Of a DNA stretch of 64,000 bases, positions 53,682-63,962 are shown one piece after another. Source of the stretch: Pseudomonas serbica (GTDB taxonomy: Bacteria; Pseudomonadota; Gammaproteobacteria; Pseudomonadales; Pseudomonadaceae); assembly GCF_028823535.1 (NCBI RefSeq), contig NZ_JAQIYM010000003.1, positions 393,217-457,216 on the forward strand. Direction: 5' to 3'. Below the pieces are notes generated by a model that was not told where the DNA came from, ran no database searches, and was given only the letters and a program-made list of their open reading frames with translations. Both the position numbers and the translations under genes were made by a program. The first letter of the stretch is position 1, and every line of letters starts with the position of its first letter.

Positions 53682-54629
53682 ATGCAAAAAAACATCACAT
53701 CACTGAGCTCGCTGAACTGGGATGACCTCAAGTTTTTCCTTGAAGTCGCCCGTACCCGCAAGGCCAGCACCGCGGCCAAGCGCCTGGCCGTCGACTACAC
53801 CACCGTGTCGCGACGTATCAGTGCGCTGGAAGCTTCATTGGGCACCTTGCTGTTCGAGAAATCCCGGACCAGCGGCTTTGTCCTGACCGCCGAAGGCCAG
53901 CGCCTGCTGGGGTACGCCGAATCGATCGAAAGCACGCTGCACATGGCCTGCGAGCAGGTATCGGGCTCCGGGGTGGCGTTGTCCGGTCACGTGCGCATGG
54001 GCTGCACCGAAGGGTTTGGCAGCTTTTTCATCACTCCGCAACTGAGTCATTTCGTCGACGCCTACCCGGCGATATCGGTGGACATCCTCCCGCTGCCGCA
54101 CTTCATCAGCCTGTCCAAGCGCGAGGCCGACATCGTCATCGCCCTGGAACGCCCGGAACACGGGCCCTATGTCTGCTGCAAGCTGACCGACTACCGCCTG
54201 CAGCTGTATGCGACCCAGGAATACCTCGACAAACACCCGGCCATCCGCCGCCCGGCCGACCTGAGCAAGCATTCGTTCATCAGTTACGTCGACGACCTGG
54301 CGTTCAGCTCCGAGCTGCTGTACCTGGCCAACGTGCTCCCCGGCGCCAGCGCCAACCTGCGCAGCACCAGCGTGATCGCGCAATTCGTGGCCGCGCAGCA
54401 AGGGCGTTCACTGGCCATCCTGCCGTGTTTCCTCGCCGCCCAGGACCCACGGCTGCTGGCGGTGCTGCCGCAGGAAGTCACCATCACCCGGCAGTTCTGG
54501 ATGTACTGCCGGGAAGACTTGAGGAAGCTCAAGCGGATCACACTGTTGTGGGATTACATCCGCGCAGTGACCGAGCAGAACCAGGCCCTGTTGATGGGTG
54601 ACAGTCGGCAGATGCTGTTTGCCGACTGA
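53682..54629 (+). CDS. LysR-family regulator, probably of mmsAB
   Basis: The 315-residue regulator has a LysR winged helix at about 10-70 (DDLKFFLEVARTRKASTAAK) and a substrate-binding domain. ATG 53682 was chosen; a GTG at 53640, with TGGAG seven bases upstream, would add 14 residues and is a genuine alternative. It is divergent from mmsA across about 150 bases and is the obvious candidate regulator. The classical MmsR of P. aeruginosa is AraC-type, so this is a different arrangement. It ends nine bases from the convergent recD. Confidence 0.88.
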   Translation: MQKNITSLSSLNWDDLKFFLEVARTRKASTAAKRLAVDYTTVSRRISALEASLGTLLFEKSRTSGFVLTAEGQRLLGYAESIESTLHMACEQVSGSGVALSGHVRMGCTEGFGSFFITPQLSHFVDAYPAISVDILPLPHFISLSKREADIVIALERPEHGPYVCCKLTDYRLQLYATQEYLDKHPAIRRPADLSKHSFISYVDDLAFSSELLYLANVLPGASANLRSTSVIAQFVAAQQGRSLAILPCFLAAQDPRLLAVLPQEVTITRQFWMYCREDLRKLKRITLLWDYIRAVTEQNQALLMGDSRQMLFAD

Positions 54630-54638
54630 TCGACGCTG

Positions 54639-56738
54639 TCAGTCGCTGCCCTCCTTGAGTTCCAGCATCAGCCCGCTCAAGCGTTTGACCCGGCGCCGCA
54701 CCGCTTCCTCGAAGACGCCCGCGCGAGGTTCGATCAAGGTGAACCAGTCCTTGGCCCGGGTGATGCCGGTGTAGATCAGCTCCTTGGTGAGGACCGGGTT
54801 CAGCGCATCGGGCAGGATCAAGGCGGTGTGGGCGAATTCCGAGCCCTGGGATTTGTGCACGGTCATGGCGTACACGGTTTCGACATCGTTGAGGCGACTG
54901 GGCAACACAAATCGCACGCCGCCTTGGCCGTCGTTCCTTGGGAACGCGACCCGCAGTACCGGTTTGCCGGCGTCGGGTCCCTCGCGTTCGGGAAGCTTGA
55001 GGGCGATGCCGATGTCGCCATTCATCAAGCCCAGACCATAGTCGTTGCGGGTCATCAGCACTGGCCGGCCTTCGTACCACTGCTGGTCGCTGTCGATCAA
55101 ACGCGCCTTGAGCAAGGCGTCGGTCACCCGCTGGTTCAAGCCTTCGACGCCCCACGGGCCCTTGCGCACGGCGCACAACAACTGGAAGGCGTCGAACGCC
55201 TGCAGGACGTGCCGGGCCCAATCGGTCCAGCGCGCATCTTCCAGGGGACAATCAAGCGGTGGCCGCTGGTTGCGCAGCAGGCTCAAGTAATACCGGTAGC
55301 CATGCGGCCCTTCACCGTGACCGTCGAGCAACAGGCGTTCCAGCGCCCGATCCTGCTCATTCTTGAGGGGCAGGCAGAACACATCGTCGTGGCTGCGCGC
55401 CGCCAACAATTTTCGGGCTTCGGCGGGCTGTTGCTGGTTCACCCAACGGGCCAGTTGACCAATGCCGCTGCCCTCACCGAAGCGCCGCGAGTGACGCAAC
55501 ATCACCACTTGCTGGGCCAGCGGATGGGTGCCCTGGGTATCTTCCTGCAACCCGCTGGCTTCAAGGTTCTCGCCACTGACGGCCTGCAGCCACTGGCGAG
55601 TCTGCGGGCTATACCAACCCGCTTCGGCGTCGCGACACAGGTCGCCCAGCACGGCACCGGCTTCCACCGACGCCAGCTGGTCCTTGTCACCCAGCAGCAC
55701 CAGACGGGCATGGGCCGGCAGTGCATCGAGCAGGTTGGCCATCATCTCCAGGTCGATCATCGACGCCTCGTCAACCACCAACACATCCAGCGGCAAGTGA
55801 TTGCCAGCGTGGTGACGGAAATGTCGGGTGCCCGGGCGGCTACCGAGCAGGCGGTGCACGGTGGTGACATCGGAAGGGATTTTATCGCGCAGGGCTTCTG
55901 CGACTTTCAGCGTGCGCACTTGCGCACTGATGGATTCTGTCAGCCGCGCCGCGGCCTTGCCGGTTGGCGCGGCGAGACGAATGCGCAGCGGTTTGCCCGC
56001 CTCTACTGCCGGGGCCTGGAGTAACGCGAGCAAGCGCACGACCGTGGTGGTCTTGCCGGTGCCTGGGCCGCCGGTGACGATACTGAACGCGCTGCGAGTG
56101 GCGAGGGCGCAGGCCAGTTTCTGCCAGTCGATGACTTCACCGGGCCTGGCCGGACCAAACAGACCGGTCAGGCGTTGCGGTAAATCATCCGGTGCGTCTT
56201 CCTGGGCCGCCAGGCGCTCACGCAACGCATTGTCGATACGTCGCTCGTAGGCCCAGTAACGCCGCAGGTAGAGGCGCTTGCCGGCCAGCACCAGGGGCCG
56301 CTGCTGCACACTGTCGCGCTCGTCCGCGGCCAGGGCAACCAGGCTGCTGGACGCCAGCACCTTGCACCAATGGGCGCCATCCAGGGATTCCAGCAACTGC
56401 GAAGGCAGCAACATCGCGCCGCCTTGCAGGTCACCTTCCGGGGGCAGCGACAGGGCGAAGTCCGGCTCCTTGAGTGTCTCGAACAGGTCCAGGCAGACAT
56501 GCCCGTGGCCCAACTGGTGGCTGGTCAATGCCGCCGCCAGCAGCACCAGCGGATCGTCGTCCGGCGCCAGTTCGTGAAGAAAGCCGACGAAGGCCTTGTC
56601 CAGGGCGCGCAACCAGCCACGCTCGACCCAGCGCGAGAGCAGCAGCAACAGGTCTTCGGCACGACTCAAGGGGCTGAGTTGCGCCAGGCTGTCGGCGCTC
56701 AGTGGCGTCGCCAGCACATCGGCGAAGGTACGGTTCAT
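54639..56738 (-). CDS. recD: Exonuclease V subunit alpha
   Basis: RecD is the fast 5'-3' helicase of RecBCD, which processes double-strand breaks and degrades linear foreign DNA. The 699-residue protein has Walker A GGPGTGKTTT, DEASMIDLEM (motif II) and the late VHKSQGSEF motif of superfamily 1B helicases. Its ATG overlaps the recB stop as ATGA. It is the last gene of recCBD. Confidence 0.95.
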   Translation of the reverse strand: MNRTFADVLATPLSADSLAQLSPLSRAEDLLLLLSRWVERGWLRALDKAFVGFLHELAPDDDPLVLLAAALTSHQLGHGHVCLDLFETLKEPDFALSLPPEGDLQGGAMLLPSQLLESLDGAHWCKVLASSSLVALAADERDSVQQRPLVLAGKRLYLRRYWAYERRIDNALRERLAAQEDAPDDLPQRLTGLFGPARPGEVIDWQKLACALATRSAFSIVTGGPGTGKTTTVVRLLALLQAPAVEAGKPLRIRLAAPTGKAAARLTESISAQVRTLKVAEALRDKIPSDVTTVHRLLGSRPGTRHFRHHAGNHLPLDVLVVDEASMIDLEMMANLLDALPAHARLVLLGDKDQLASVEAGAVLGDLCRDAEAGWYSPQTRQWLQAVSGENLEASGLQEDTQGTHPLAQQVVMLRHSRRFGEGSGIGQLARWVNQQQPAEARKLLAARSHDDVFCLPLKNEQDRALERLLLDGHGEGPHGYRYYLSLLRNQRPPLDCPLEDARWTDWARHVLQAFDAFQLLCAVRKGPWGVEGLNQRVTDALLKARLIDSDQQWYEGRPVLMTRNDYGLGLMNGDIGIALKLPEREGPDAGKPVLRVAFPRNDGQGGVRFVLPSRLNDVETVYAMTVHKSQGSEFAHTALILPDALNPVLTKELIYTGITRAKDWFTLIEPRAGVFEEAVRRRVKRLSGLMLELKEGSD

Positions 56739-59700
56739 AGCAGTACTCCCTGTTCCCAGGCGGGTTCGACCCTGGGCTGCGGTTTGCCCTGGAACAGGCG
56801 GTCCAGTTGCTCGATCAACGCCCGGGGCGGACGGGCGAAATACACGCCCTGGCTTGGCGCACGCGTACCCCGCAGGAACAGGTACAGCGCACCGCCGACA
56901 TGCCGGTCGTAATCGTAATCGGCAAGCCGGGCCTTGAGTTGGCGATGCAGGGCCAGGAGGTACAACACGTATTGCAGGTCGTAGCGGTTGTCGAGGATCG
57001 ACTGTTCCATGGCCTGCTCGGTATAGGCTGCATCGTCGGCCCCAAGCCAGTTGGATTTGTAGTCGGCGACGTAGTAGCGGCCGTCATGCTCGAACGTCAG
57101 GTCGATGAAGCCCTTGAACATGCCATTGAGCAACACGGGTTCCGCGGCCACCCGAGGCACGCCATTGTGGGTGTATTGGCACACCAGGGCGTCGAGCTTG
57201 AGCACATCGACCTTGTGGCTGGCGAACCAGAACTCCATCTCGACCTGGTATTGGGTCAACTGCGCGAAGATGACGGGCGCCTGGCTGCTACCCACAGGCA
57301 ATGGCGACTTGAGCAGGTGCTGCAACCATTCACTCAGCGTGGTGATCCAGCCTTCCCAACCACGGCGATTGCAGCGACGGGCAATCGCGTCTTCCACGGC
57401 CTGGGGGGTGGCGGAAAAACCTTCGTCACCGGCCCATTCGAGCAAACCATGGAGAAAGGTGCCCGGGTTGGGGCCACGGGGGAATCGATGGATATCGGCA
57501 CCGCCGGCCACCATCTCTCGGGGGGCTTGCGGGTCGAGACGTTCGTCGTCGAAGAGTTTCTGCGCCTGGGGGCTTTCCGGCGCCTGATCACTGCCGATGC
57601 TCAGGCTGTCGCCAATACGCAAGGCGCTGTAGGAGGCAATCCACCAGTTTTCACTGGCCTTGCGTTGCACCGTCAACGGGGCCAGCAACGCCGCGGTGTT
57701 CTGTGGTGGATGGTAAGTCTCGACGGTGGCCTCGGGCATTTCGCCCCAGCCAATCGCCGGGCAGCCCTGTTGCAGGTCGCGCAACCAGGCCTGCAAACCC
57801 GCCGACTCGGTCAAGCAGGCACCGCCACCCAACAGATACCCCAGTGCCGACAGGTGCAGCACCGAACTGTTGTTATTGCCACGCTTGAGATCCGCCACGC
57901 CCAACCAGCAGGCGTGTTGCGCCCGCGTCAGGGCCACGTACAACAGGCGCAAGTCTTCGGCCAGGCGCTCGTCATCGGCCAGCGCAATCAGTTCGGCCGT
58001 GGGGTTCAAACTCACTTGGGCCTTGCCTGCAGCGTCGTGGTAATGCAACGGCAGACGGCTGCCATCCACCGGTTTCGCCGAGCAAATGAACGGCAGGAAC
58101 ACCAACGGGTACTCAAGCCCCTTGGACTTGTGAATGGTCACGACCTTGACCAACTGCTCGTCGCTCTCCAGGCGCAGGATCTGCTCTTCGCCCGCCTGGC
58201 CCGACAATGCCAGGTGCTCGGACAAATGCCGGATCAAGGCCTGCTCGCCGTCCAGTTCGGCGGCCGCCTGTTGCAGCAACTCGGACAGGTGCAAGAGGTT
58301 GGTCAGCACTCGCTCGCCATCGCTGCGCGCCATCAAGGCCTGGGGCAGCTTGAAGTCATGCAGCAAGCGTCGCAGCATCGGCAACACACCTTGCTTGCGC
58401 CACAGCTCGCGATAACGGCGGAACTGCATGACCCGGGCTTCCCAGGCAAGTTCGTCCTGGTTCAGCTGTTCAAGCTCGGCCAATGACAGATTCAGCGTGA
58501 TGCTGGCCAACGCAGCCCGCAGTGGCCGCTCGACGTCCGGCTCGGCGCAGGCCTTGAGCCAGGTCAGCACGTCGTGAGCTTCCTGCGCGGCGAACACCGA
58601 GTCCTTGTCCGACAGATAAACGCTGCGCACGCCGCGCACAGAAAGTTCGGCACGCACCGCCTGGGCTTCCTTGCCGTCACGCACGAGGATGGCTATGTCC
58701 GCAGGCATCAGGCCCTTGAGCGCCTGATCATCACGTACGAATCCCGCAAGGCCTTGTTGCCCGCCATTGAGCAAGGCGGTGATTTCACTGGCACAGGCGG
58801 CGGCCAGTTGTTGCCGATAGACCGCACCGGACAACGGCTGTTCGGCCGGCAGGTGCCAGATGTTCAACGCGGGGACGGCCTGATGATTGATGCGCAGGAC
58901 TTCCTTGCGCCCCTGGGACTCGACGGGCAGAAACGGCACCGGGTTGTCGCCATTTTTCTCCCGGAACAGAAAGGCCCCGCGCCCCGACTCGCGAGACTCG
59001 GCGCAGTCGAATACATGGTTCACGGCACTGACCATGCCATGGCTCGAACGGAAGTTGGTGCCCAGGGTATGCAGGCGGCCGGTGGTCGCCTGACGGGCGC
59101 GCAGGTAGGTATAGATGTCGGCGCCGCGGAAGGCATAGATCGCCTGCTTCGGGTCGCCGATCAGGAACAGGCCGCTGTCGGGACTGTTGTCTTCAATACG
59201 GTAGATGCTCTCGAAGATCCGATACTGCACCGGGTCGGTGTCCTGGAATTCGTCGATCAACGCCACCGGGAACTGCTCGCGGATCAAGGTTGCCAGGCGC
59301 TCGCCGCCATCGCTTTGCAATGCCGCGTCCAGGCGCAGCAACATGTCGTCGAAGCCCATTTCCGCGCGGCGGCGCTTTTCCTCCTCGAAACGTTCGCCTA
59401 CCCAATGGGCAGCATGTTGCAGCACGGCGGCATCGGGCGTCGGCAAGGCATCGAGGCAGGCCTTGAGCCCGGGCATGGCGTCCAGGCCCGGATGATCCGG
59501 CACTGCGCCCTTCTTCCAGGCTTCGGCCATGCCGTCGGGGGTCAGGCGCGTGAAGCCGGTGCCGATGTCCAGTTGCTCCAGGGCCTCATCTTCGGCCCAG
59601 GCTTTGATTTTCTCGAACCAAGGCTCGAAATACCGCGCCTGCATCTTGCGCCCGTCCACACTCTTGCTGGCGACACCTTCGTGACACAGGGCCAGCAACT

Positions 59701-60424
59701 CGTCGGCCCACTGGCGCCACGGCATCTTGAGCTCTAGCAAGGCGGCTCGACGCTCTTGCAGACACTCGCTGATCAGCTGCGCCGGTTCTTTACCGGCGAG
59801 GGTATCGCGCGCGCTGGCGAACAGCCCGCGGATGCGCGGCAACAAGGCGGCCGGTCCACCCCAATTGCCGCGCACCCAGCTCAATGCATCGCCTTGCATC
59901 GGATAACAGAACAGCCGCCAGTAATCGCGCAGGACTTCACCCAGCAGATCGCTGTGGTCGGTTTCGAGGGTCTGGGTAAACAGGCTGCCGCTGTCGAAGG
60001 CGTGCTCGCGCAACATGCGCTGACACCAACTGTGGATGGTCGACACAGCCGCCTCATCCATCCATTGCGCGGCGATGTCCAGGCGATTGGCACACCCGGG
60101 CCACTGCTCGGGCGCGTACTCCTGCCGCAGCTGGTTGATCAGCGCGTCGGGGGCCGGCGTTTCGTCACGGAAGAACCGCGCGGCTTCTGCCAGGCGCGTA
60201 CGAATGCGTTCGCGCAGCTCTTTAGTGGCGGCGTCGGTAAAAGTCACCACCAGAATCTGGGGTGGGAGCAGTTCACGGCCGAAACCACATTCACCGCCAT
60301 GGCCAAGGACCAGGCGCAGGTACAGTGCGGAAATGGTGAAGGTCTTGCCGGTACCGGCACTGGCTTCGATCAGTTGACTGCCACGTAGCGGGAACGCCAG
60401 GGCCAAGGGGGTCTGGGTGGTCAT
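56735..60424 (-). CDS. recB: Exonuclease V subunit beta
   Basis: RecB supplies the 3'-5' helicase and the only nuclease domain of RecBCD. The 1229-residue protein has Walker A ASAGTGKTF at 21-29, DEFQDTDPVQ motif II and VTIHKSKGLEYP. A C-terminal nuclease with GFIDLTF followed by VADYKSNWLG contains the D...DYK active site. ATG 60424 overlaps the recC stop as ATGA; a longer frame to 60457 reads inside recC and is rejected. The length is normal. Confidence 0.96.
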   Translation of the reverse strand: MTTQTPLALAFPLRGSQLIEASAGTGKTFTISALYLRLVLGHGGECGFGRELLPPQILVVTFTDAATKELRERIRTRLAEAARFFRDETPAPDALINQLRQEYAPEQWPGCANRLDIAAQWMDEAAVSTIHSWCQRMLREHAFDSGSLFTQTLETDHSDLLGEVLRDYWRLFCYPMQGDALSWVRGNWGGPAALLPRIRGLFASARDTLAGKEPAQLISECLQERRAALLELKMPWRQWADELLALCHEGVASKSVDGRKMQARYFEPWFEKIKAWAEDEALEQLDIGTGFTRLTPDGMAEAWKKGAVPDHPGLDAMPGLKACLDALPTPDAAVLQHAAHWVGERFEEEKRRRAEMGFDDMLLRLDAALQSDGGERLATLIREQFPVALIDEFQDTDPVQYRIFESIYRIEDNSPDSGLFLIGDPKQAIYAFRGADIYTYLRARQATTGRLHTLGTNFRSSHGMVSAVNHVFDCAESRESGRGAFLFREKNGDNPVPFLPVESQGRKEVLRINHQAVPALNIWHLPAEQPLSGAVYRQQLAAACASEITALLNGGQQGLAGFVRDDQALKGLMPADIAILVRDGKEAQAVRAELSVRGVRSVYLSDKDSVFAAQEAHDVLTWLKACAEPDVERPLRAALASITLNLSLAELEQLNQDELAWEARVMQFRRYRELWRKQGVLPMLRRLLHDFKLPQALMARSDGERVLTNLLHLSELLQQAAAELDGEQALIRHLSEHLALSGQAGEEQILRLESDEQLVKVVTIHKSKGLEYPLVFLPFICSAKPVDGSRLPLHYHDAAGKAQVSLNPTAELIALADDERLAEDLRLLYVALTRAQHACWLGVADLKRGNNNSSVLHLSALGYLLGGGACLTESAGLQAWLRDLQQGCPAIGWGEMPEATVETYHPPQNTAALLAPLTVQRKASENWWIASYSALRIGDSLSIGSDQAPESPQAQKLFDDERLDPQAPREMVAGGADIHRFPRGPNPGTFLHGLLEWAGDEGFSATPQAVEDAIARRCNRRGWEGWITTLSEWLQHLLKSPLPVGSSQAPVIFAQLTQYQVEMEFWFASHKVDVLKLDALVCQYTHNGVPRVAAEPVLLNGMFKGFIDLTFEHDGRYYVADYKSNWLGADDAAYTEQAMEQSILDNRYDLQYVLYLLALHRQLKARLADYDYDRHVGGALYLFLRGTRAPSQGVYFARPPRALIEQLDRLFQGKPQPRVEPAWEQGVLL

Positions 60425-63400
60425 GGGCGGGGCTCCTCGCTGGACACTGAACGCCAAGGCGCCTCAAGCAGCGGCCGATACAGGGCGTCACACCAATCGG
60501 CGAACGTTTCATCGGCGACCAGGGCGTCGTAGTCGCCAAACTGACGCGCGAGCGCCACACTTTCACGACGCTCGCCGTCGGTGGTCAAGCCATCCCCCTC
60601 ATAGGCCTTGCGGGCAGCGGCCTGGGCTTTGAGCGGATCGGTTTGGCCGAGCCAGGCAAAGGCGGTCTTGACCGCAATCGGCAGGGGCTGGCGCATGCCT
60701 GCTTGCCAGGCCAGCAACAGATCGCCCAGTGTGCGCAAAGCACCTTCCTGGGCAATGGGGTCGAGTATCAGGCTGTCGTCACTGGCCACCAGGGCCGTGG
60801 TCATCGCCATGCCGCTGGCGCATGCCACCAGGTGATTGATCCAGGGCCGTGTCAGCCGATGCCATTTGCGCGACTTGATCGAACCGATGCTGTTGGGGAT
60901 CGTCGTGACCGACAGCAAGCCACCGTCGGCACGTTGATGCAGGCCGCTGAGCCAGCCCTCGATACGCAGGCCATCCACTTGCAGATTGACTGGCAGGGCG
61001 CTGGCCAGGGGGGTTGGCCATAATGCCAGGAGCTGTTGATAACGCGCGAGCAGATCCGGCAACGGTTCGATCAACTCGCGTTGCAGGCACTCGCCAAACC
61101 CCGCCATGGGCAGCAGCCCGCTGTTTTGCAAACGAGTGGCATGCGCCTCCAGCACCCGGTCGGTGTTATCCAGGTCTGCCAGGGCCGCGCCGAGCAAACT
61201 GTCGCTCAGGCTATAGCGTTGCAGGGCGTCGAGGACAAAGGGCTCTTCATCGGCCAAGGGCACTTCGGCAGCCTCGAAGAACACCTTCAAGCGCTGACTG
61301 AAGAAATGTCGTACCGGGTTGCGCAGGAAATCCTGTAGTTGCCCCAGACTCAACGGCTCCTCCTGGACGTGGGCATCCAGTAGCTCGCGGCCAGGCGCTT
61401 GCCCGCTGGCTTGATGCAGCACCTGCCATTCGCTGGCATAGCTGAACAGGGCATCGCCCTGGTGAAAGTAACGGGCGCTGAAGGGTTGCAGCGGGTGCTC
61501 CTGGGTCATGGCCTCAAGCAAACCCTGTCCTTCATCGGCCAATCGCCATCCGCTGGCCAAATGGTCACGGAGCTGACCAATGAGCACCGATGCCGGGCGC
61601 TCGCTGTTGTCGCGAATGCTGCGACCGACCCAGCTGACGTAGAGTTGGTCGCGCGCCGACAACAGCGCTTCCAGCAGCAAATAGCGGTCATCCTCACGCC
61701 GCGAGCGATCGCCTGGACGGTAGTCGCTGCCCATGAGGTCGAAGTCCAGCGGCGGTTGTGCCCGCGGGTAGTCGCCATCGTTCATCCCCAGCAGGCACAC
61801 CAGCTTGAACGGGATCGCGCGCATGGGCATCAAGGTGCAGAAGTTGACCGCCCCGGCCAGAAAGCGCTGGGACAAGCGCCCCTGATCGAGACCGGCCAGC
61901 CAGGCTTCACGGACGACGGTCAGCGTCAGCTCGTCGTGCAAGCCGACAGACTCACAATTCTCCAGCCAGGTCTCACGCAACGTTTCCAGCTGCGTCAGCA
62001 AGTACTCGTCATGCTCGTTACTGGCCTGGAAAAAAAGTGACATCAACGCCTGCAAGCGCTGGCTCCATTGCTGGGGCGATGCCGGTTGGGAAAGCTCGTG
62101 GTGGGCAATTTCCAGGGCATCCAGCAGCGCTACCAGTGGGCCGATGAGCGCGGCATCCAGGCCACCGATCTCGTCGTAGGGTTCGATGCCGCCACACGCG
62201 CCGGAACTGCCAACGGCGTACCCAAGCAACATCCGCCGCAGGCCAAAACGCCAACTGTTTTGTTCCAGGGCCTCTGGCAGGCCAAGGCCTGCGCGCTGCT
62301 CGGCATTCATGCCCCAGCGGATGCCCGCCCCTTCGATCCAGCGGTGCAGGGTTGGCAAGTCTCGTTCCTCTACGCCGAAGCGCTCCCGTAACGCGGGGAC
62401 GTCCAGCAGGTCGAGAATCTCACTGACCGGGAAACGGCTGTCTGGCAGCTTGAGCAGATGTTCGACCGCGATCAGCAAAGGATCACGACCGCGCTGGCCC
62501 TGGTCGGCGAGGGTGAAGGGTATGAAGCGCGGATCGTGTCGCTCAAGCTGGCCGAACACCGCGCGAATGTGCGGGGCATAGGCATCGATGTCCGGGACCA
62601 TGACGATCACATCCCTGGGCCGCAACAACGGATCGGCGCTGAAGCGCGCGAGCAACTGATCGTGCAGGATCTCCACTTCGCGTTGAGCGCTGTGGGCAAT
62701 GTGGAAGCGGATCGAAGAGTCTTTCTGCAGATCCACCGCCGGCCAGCATTCACGGGTTTCACTCAGCGGACGCAACTCAAGGATGTCGTCCTGCAACTGG
62801 TTGAGCATGTGCAGCGGCAGGCTGTCACTGAACAGGTCGATGCGCCCGTCACGAAATGCCGAGCGATAGCTGTTGGGATCGTCGTAGCTGTCGAGCAGGT
62901 TGATGTAGTCCCGCCCCTGCTTGCCCCATGCCGCCAGTAGCGGATGGGCGTGTTGATGCAGGGTTTGCGGGTCGAGCACACCCGGCATGCCGCTCTTGCG
63001 TGCCTGCCGTTTGTATTGATGGCGCAACAGGTCTTTGTCGGCGACGATGTCCGCCCAATGGTGACGACAGGGGTTGTGCACGCACAGCAGCACCTGGCTG
63101 AATCGAGCCAGTCCGGCCAGGGCTTCCAAGGCTTGAGCCGGCAGGGAGGAAATGCCGAACACGATGACCCGTGACGGCAATCCGCTGGGGGCAACGTCGA
63201 GGCTGTTGATGCGTTCGATAAACCGCTGATGCACGCCGGCTCGGCTTTGCGCCATCCCTGCCTCACCGACGTCCAGCAACAATGCACGCCACAACTCCGC
63301 CTGCCAGGCATTGGCCGCGGTCAACGGCTTGGCTTCTCCCCTGCCGTTACGCAACTGGTGACGACCTTCCGCCCAGTCTTCAAGCCAATCGGCGCGATAA

Positions 63401-63873
63401 ACCTGGTATTGGTCGAACAGATCCGCCAACCGCTCAGACAATTGATAGCGTTTGCGCAAATCGGTGTCATGGGTAAGAAAGCGCTGTAGCGGCTCGAAGT
63501 GCGGTTGATTGATCACCTGCGGCAGCAGACGCATCAGGCGCCAGGTCAAGGGGGCCTTATCCAGCAACGAGTTGGCCGGAATTTCATCGCGACCCAGGAC
63601 CATCCGATAGAGCTGCCACATGAAACTGCCGGGCAATTGCACGTCGATGGCGGCGGCGATGCCGCAGCCACCCATATCATCATCTTCAGCGTCTTCAGCC
63701 AGTGCCAGCTTTAGCCATTGGGCTATGCCGTTGCTTTGCACCAGGGCGATTTCATTTTCCAGGGGGGCCAGCGGGTAGCGCCGCATCCAGCTCACCACCA
63801 GGCTGCGTAACTCGTCCAGGCGATTGCCGTGAACCACCATAAAACCAGCACTGAGGGACGTTGCGTCCGGCAT
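60421..63873 (-). CDS. recC: Exonuclease V subunit gamma
   Basis: RecC holds the DNA duplex apart and reads Chi sites; it is an inactivated helicase relative. The 1150-residue protein begins with MVVHGNRLDELRSLVVSW, then LVQSNGIAQWLKLAL, both family signatures. CLLGMNDGDYPR and ALLSARDQLYVSWVGRS lie in the second half. AAGGAAG about seven bases upstream supports ATG 63873; the frame to 63936 is longer without a better signal. It is the first gene of recC-recB-recD, the usual order in pseudomonads. Confidence 0.95.
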   Translation of the reverse strand: MPDATSLSAGFMVVHGNRLDELRSLVVSWMRRYPLAPLENEIALVQSNGIAQWLKLALAEDAEDDDMGGCGIAAAIDVQLPGSFMWQLYRMVLGRDEIPANSLLDKAPLTWRLMRLLPQVINQPHFEPLQRFLTHDTDLRKRYQLSERLADLFDQYQVYRADWLEDWAEGRHQLRNGRGEAKPLTAANAWQAELWRALLLDVGEAGMAQSRAGVHQRFIERINSLDVAPSGLPSRVIVFGISSLPAQALEALAGLARFSQVLLCVHNPCRHHWADIVADKDLLRHQYKRQARKSGMPGVLDPQTLHQHAHPLLAAWGKQGRDYINLLDSYDDPNSYRSAFRDGRIDLFSDSLPLHMLNQLQDDILELRPLSETRECWPAVDLQKDSSIRFHIAHSAQREVEILHDQLLARFSADPLLRPRDVIVMVPDIDAYAPHIRAVFGQLERHDPRFIPFTLADQGQRGRDPLLIAVEHLLKLPDSRFPVSEILDLLDVPALRERFGVEERDLPTLHRWIEGAGIRWGMNAEQRAGLGLPEALEQNSWRFGLRRMLLGYAVGSSGACGGIEPYDEIGGLDAALIGPLVALLDALEIAHHELSQPASPQQWSQRLQALMSLFFQASNEHDEYLLTQLETLRETWLENCESVGLHDELTLTVVREAWLAGLDQGRLSQRFLAGAVNFCTLMPMRAIPFKLVCLLGMNDGDYPRAQPPLDFDLMGSDYRPGDRSRREDDRYLLLEALLSARDQLYVSWVGRSIRDNSERPASVLIGQLRDHLASGWRLADEGQGLLEAMTQEHPLQPFSARYFHQGDALFSYASEWQVLHQASGQAPGRELLDAHVQEEPLSLGQLQDFLRNPVRHFFSQRLKVFFEAAEVPLADEEPFVLDALQRYSLSDSLLGAALADLDNTDRVLEAHATRLQNSGLLPMAGFGECLQRELIEPLPDLLARYQQLLALWPTPLASALPVNLQVDGLRIEGWLSGLHQRADGGLLSVTTIPNSIGSIKSRKWHRLTRPWINHLVACASGMAMTTALVASDDSLILDPIAQEGALRTLGDLLLAWQAGMRQPLPIAVKTAFAWLGQTDPLKAQAAARKAYEGDGLTTDGERRESVALARQFGDYDALVADETFADWCDALYRPLLEAPWRSVSSEEPRP

Positions 63874-63937
63874 AAAGGCTTCCTTGGAAAGCGCAAATCG
63901 AGGGACGACTTTAGCATTGAAGGCGAGTTGCTTCATT

Positions 63938-63962
63938 GTAGGAGCGAGCGGTGCGGCGAACC
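63938..63962 (+). repeat. Half REP-like element upstream of recC
   Basis: TGTAGGAGCGAGCGGTGCGG resembles the start of a dispersed Pseudomonas repeat with a TGTAGGAGCGAGC head, different from the REP core of the doublets above. The partner may lie beyond the right edge. The remaining bases to 64000 show nothing recognisable. Confidence 0.4.
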
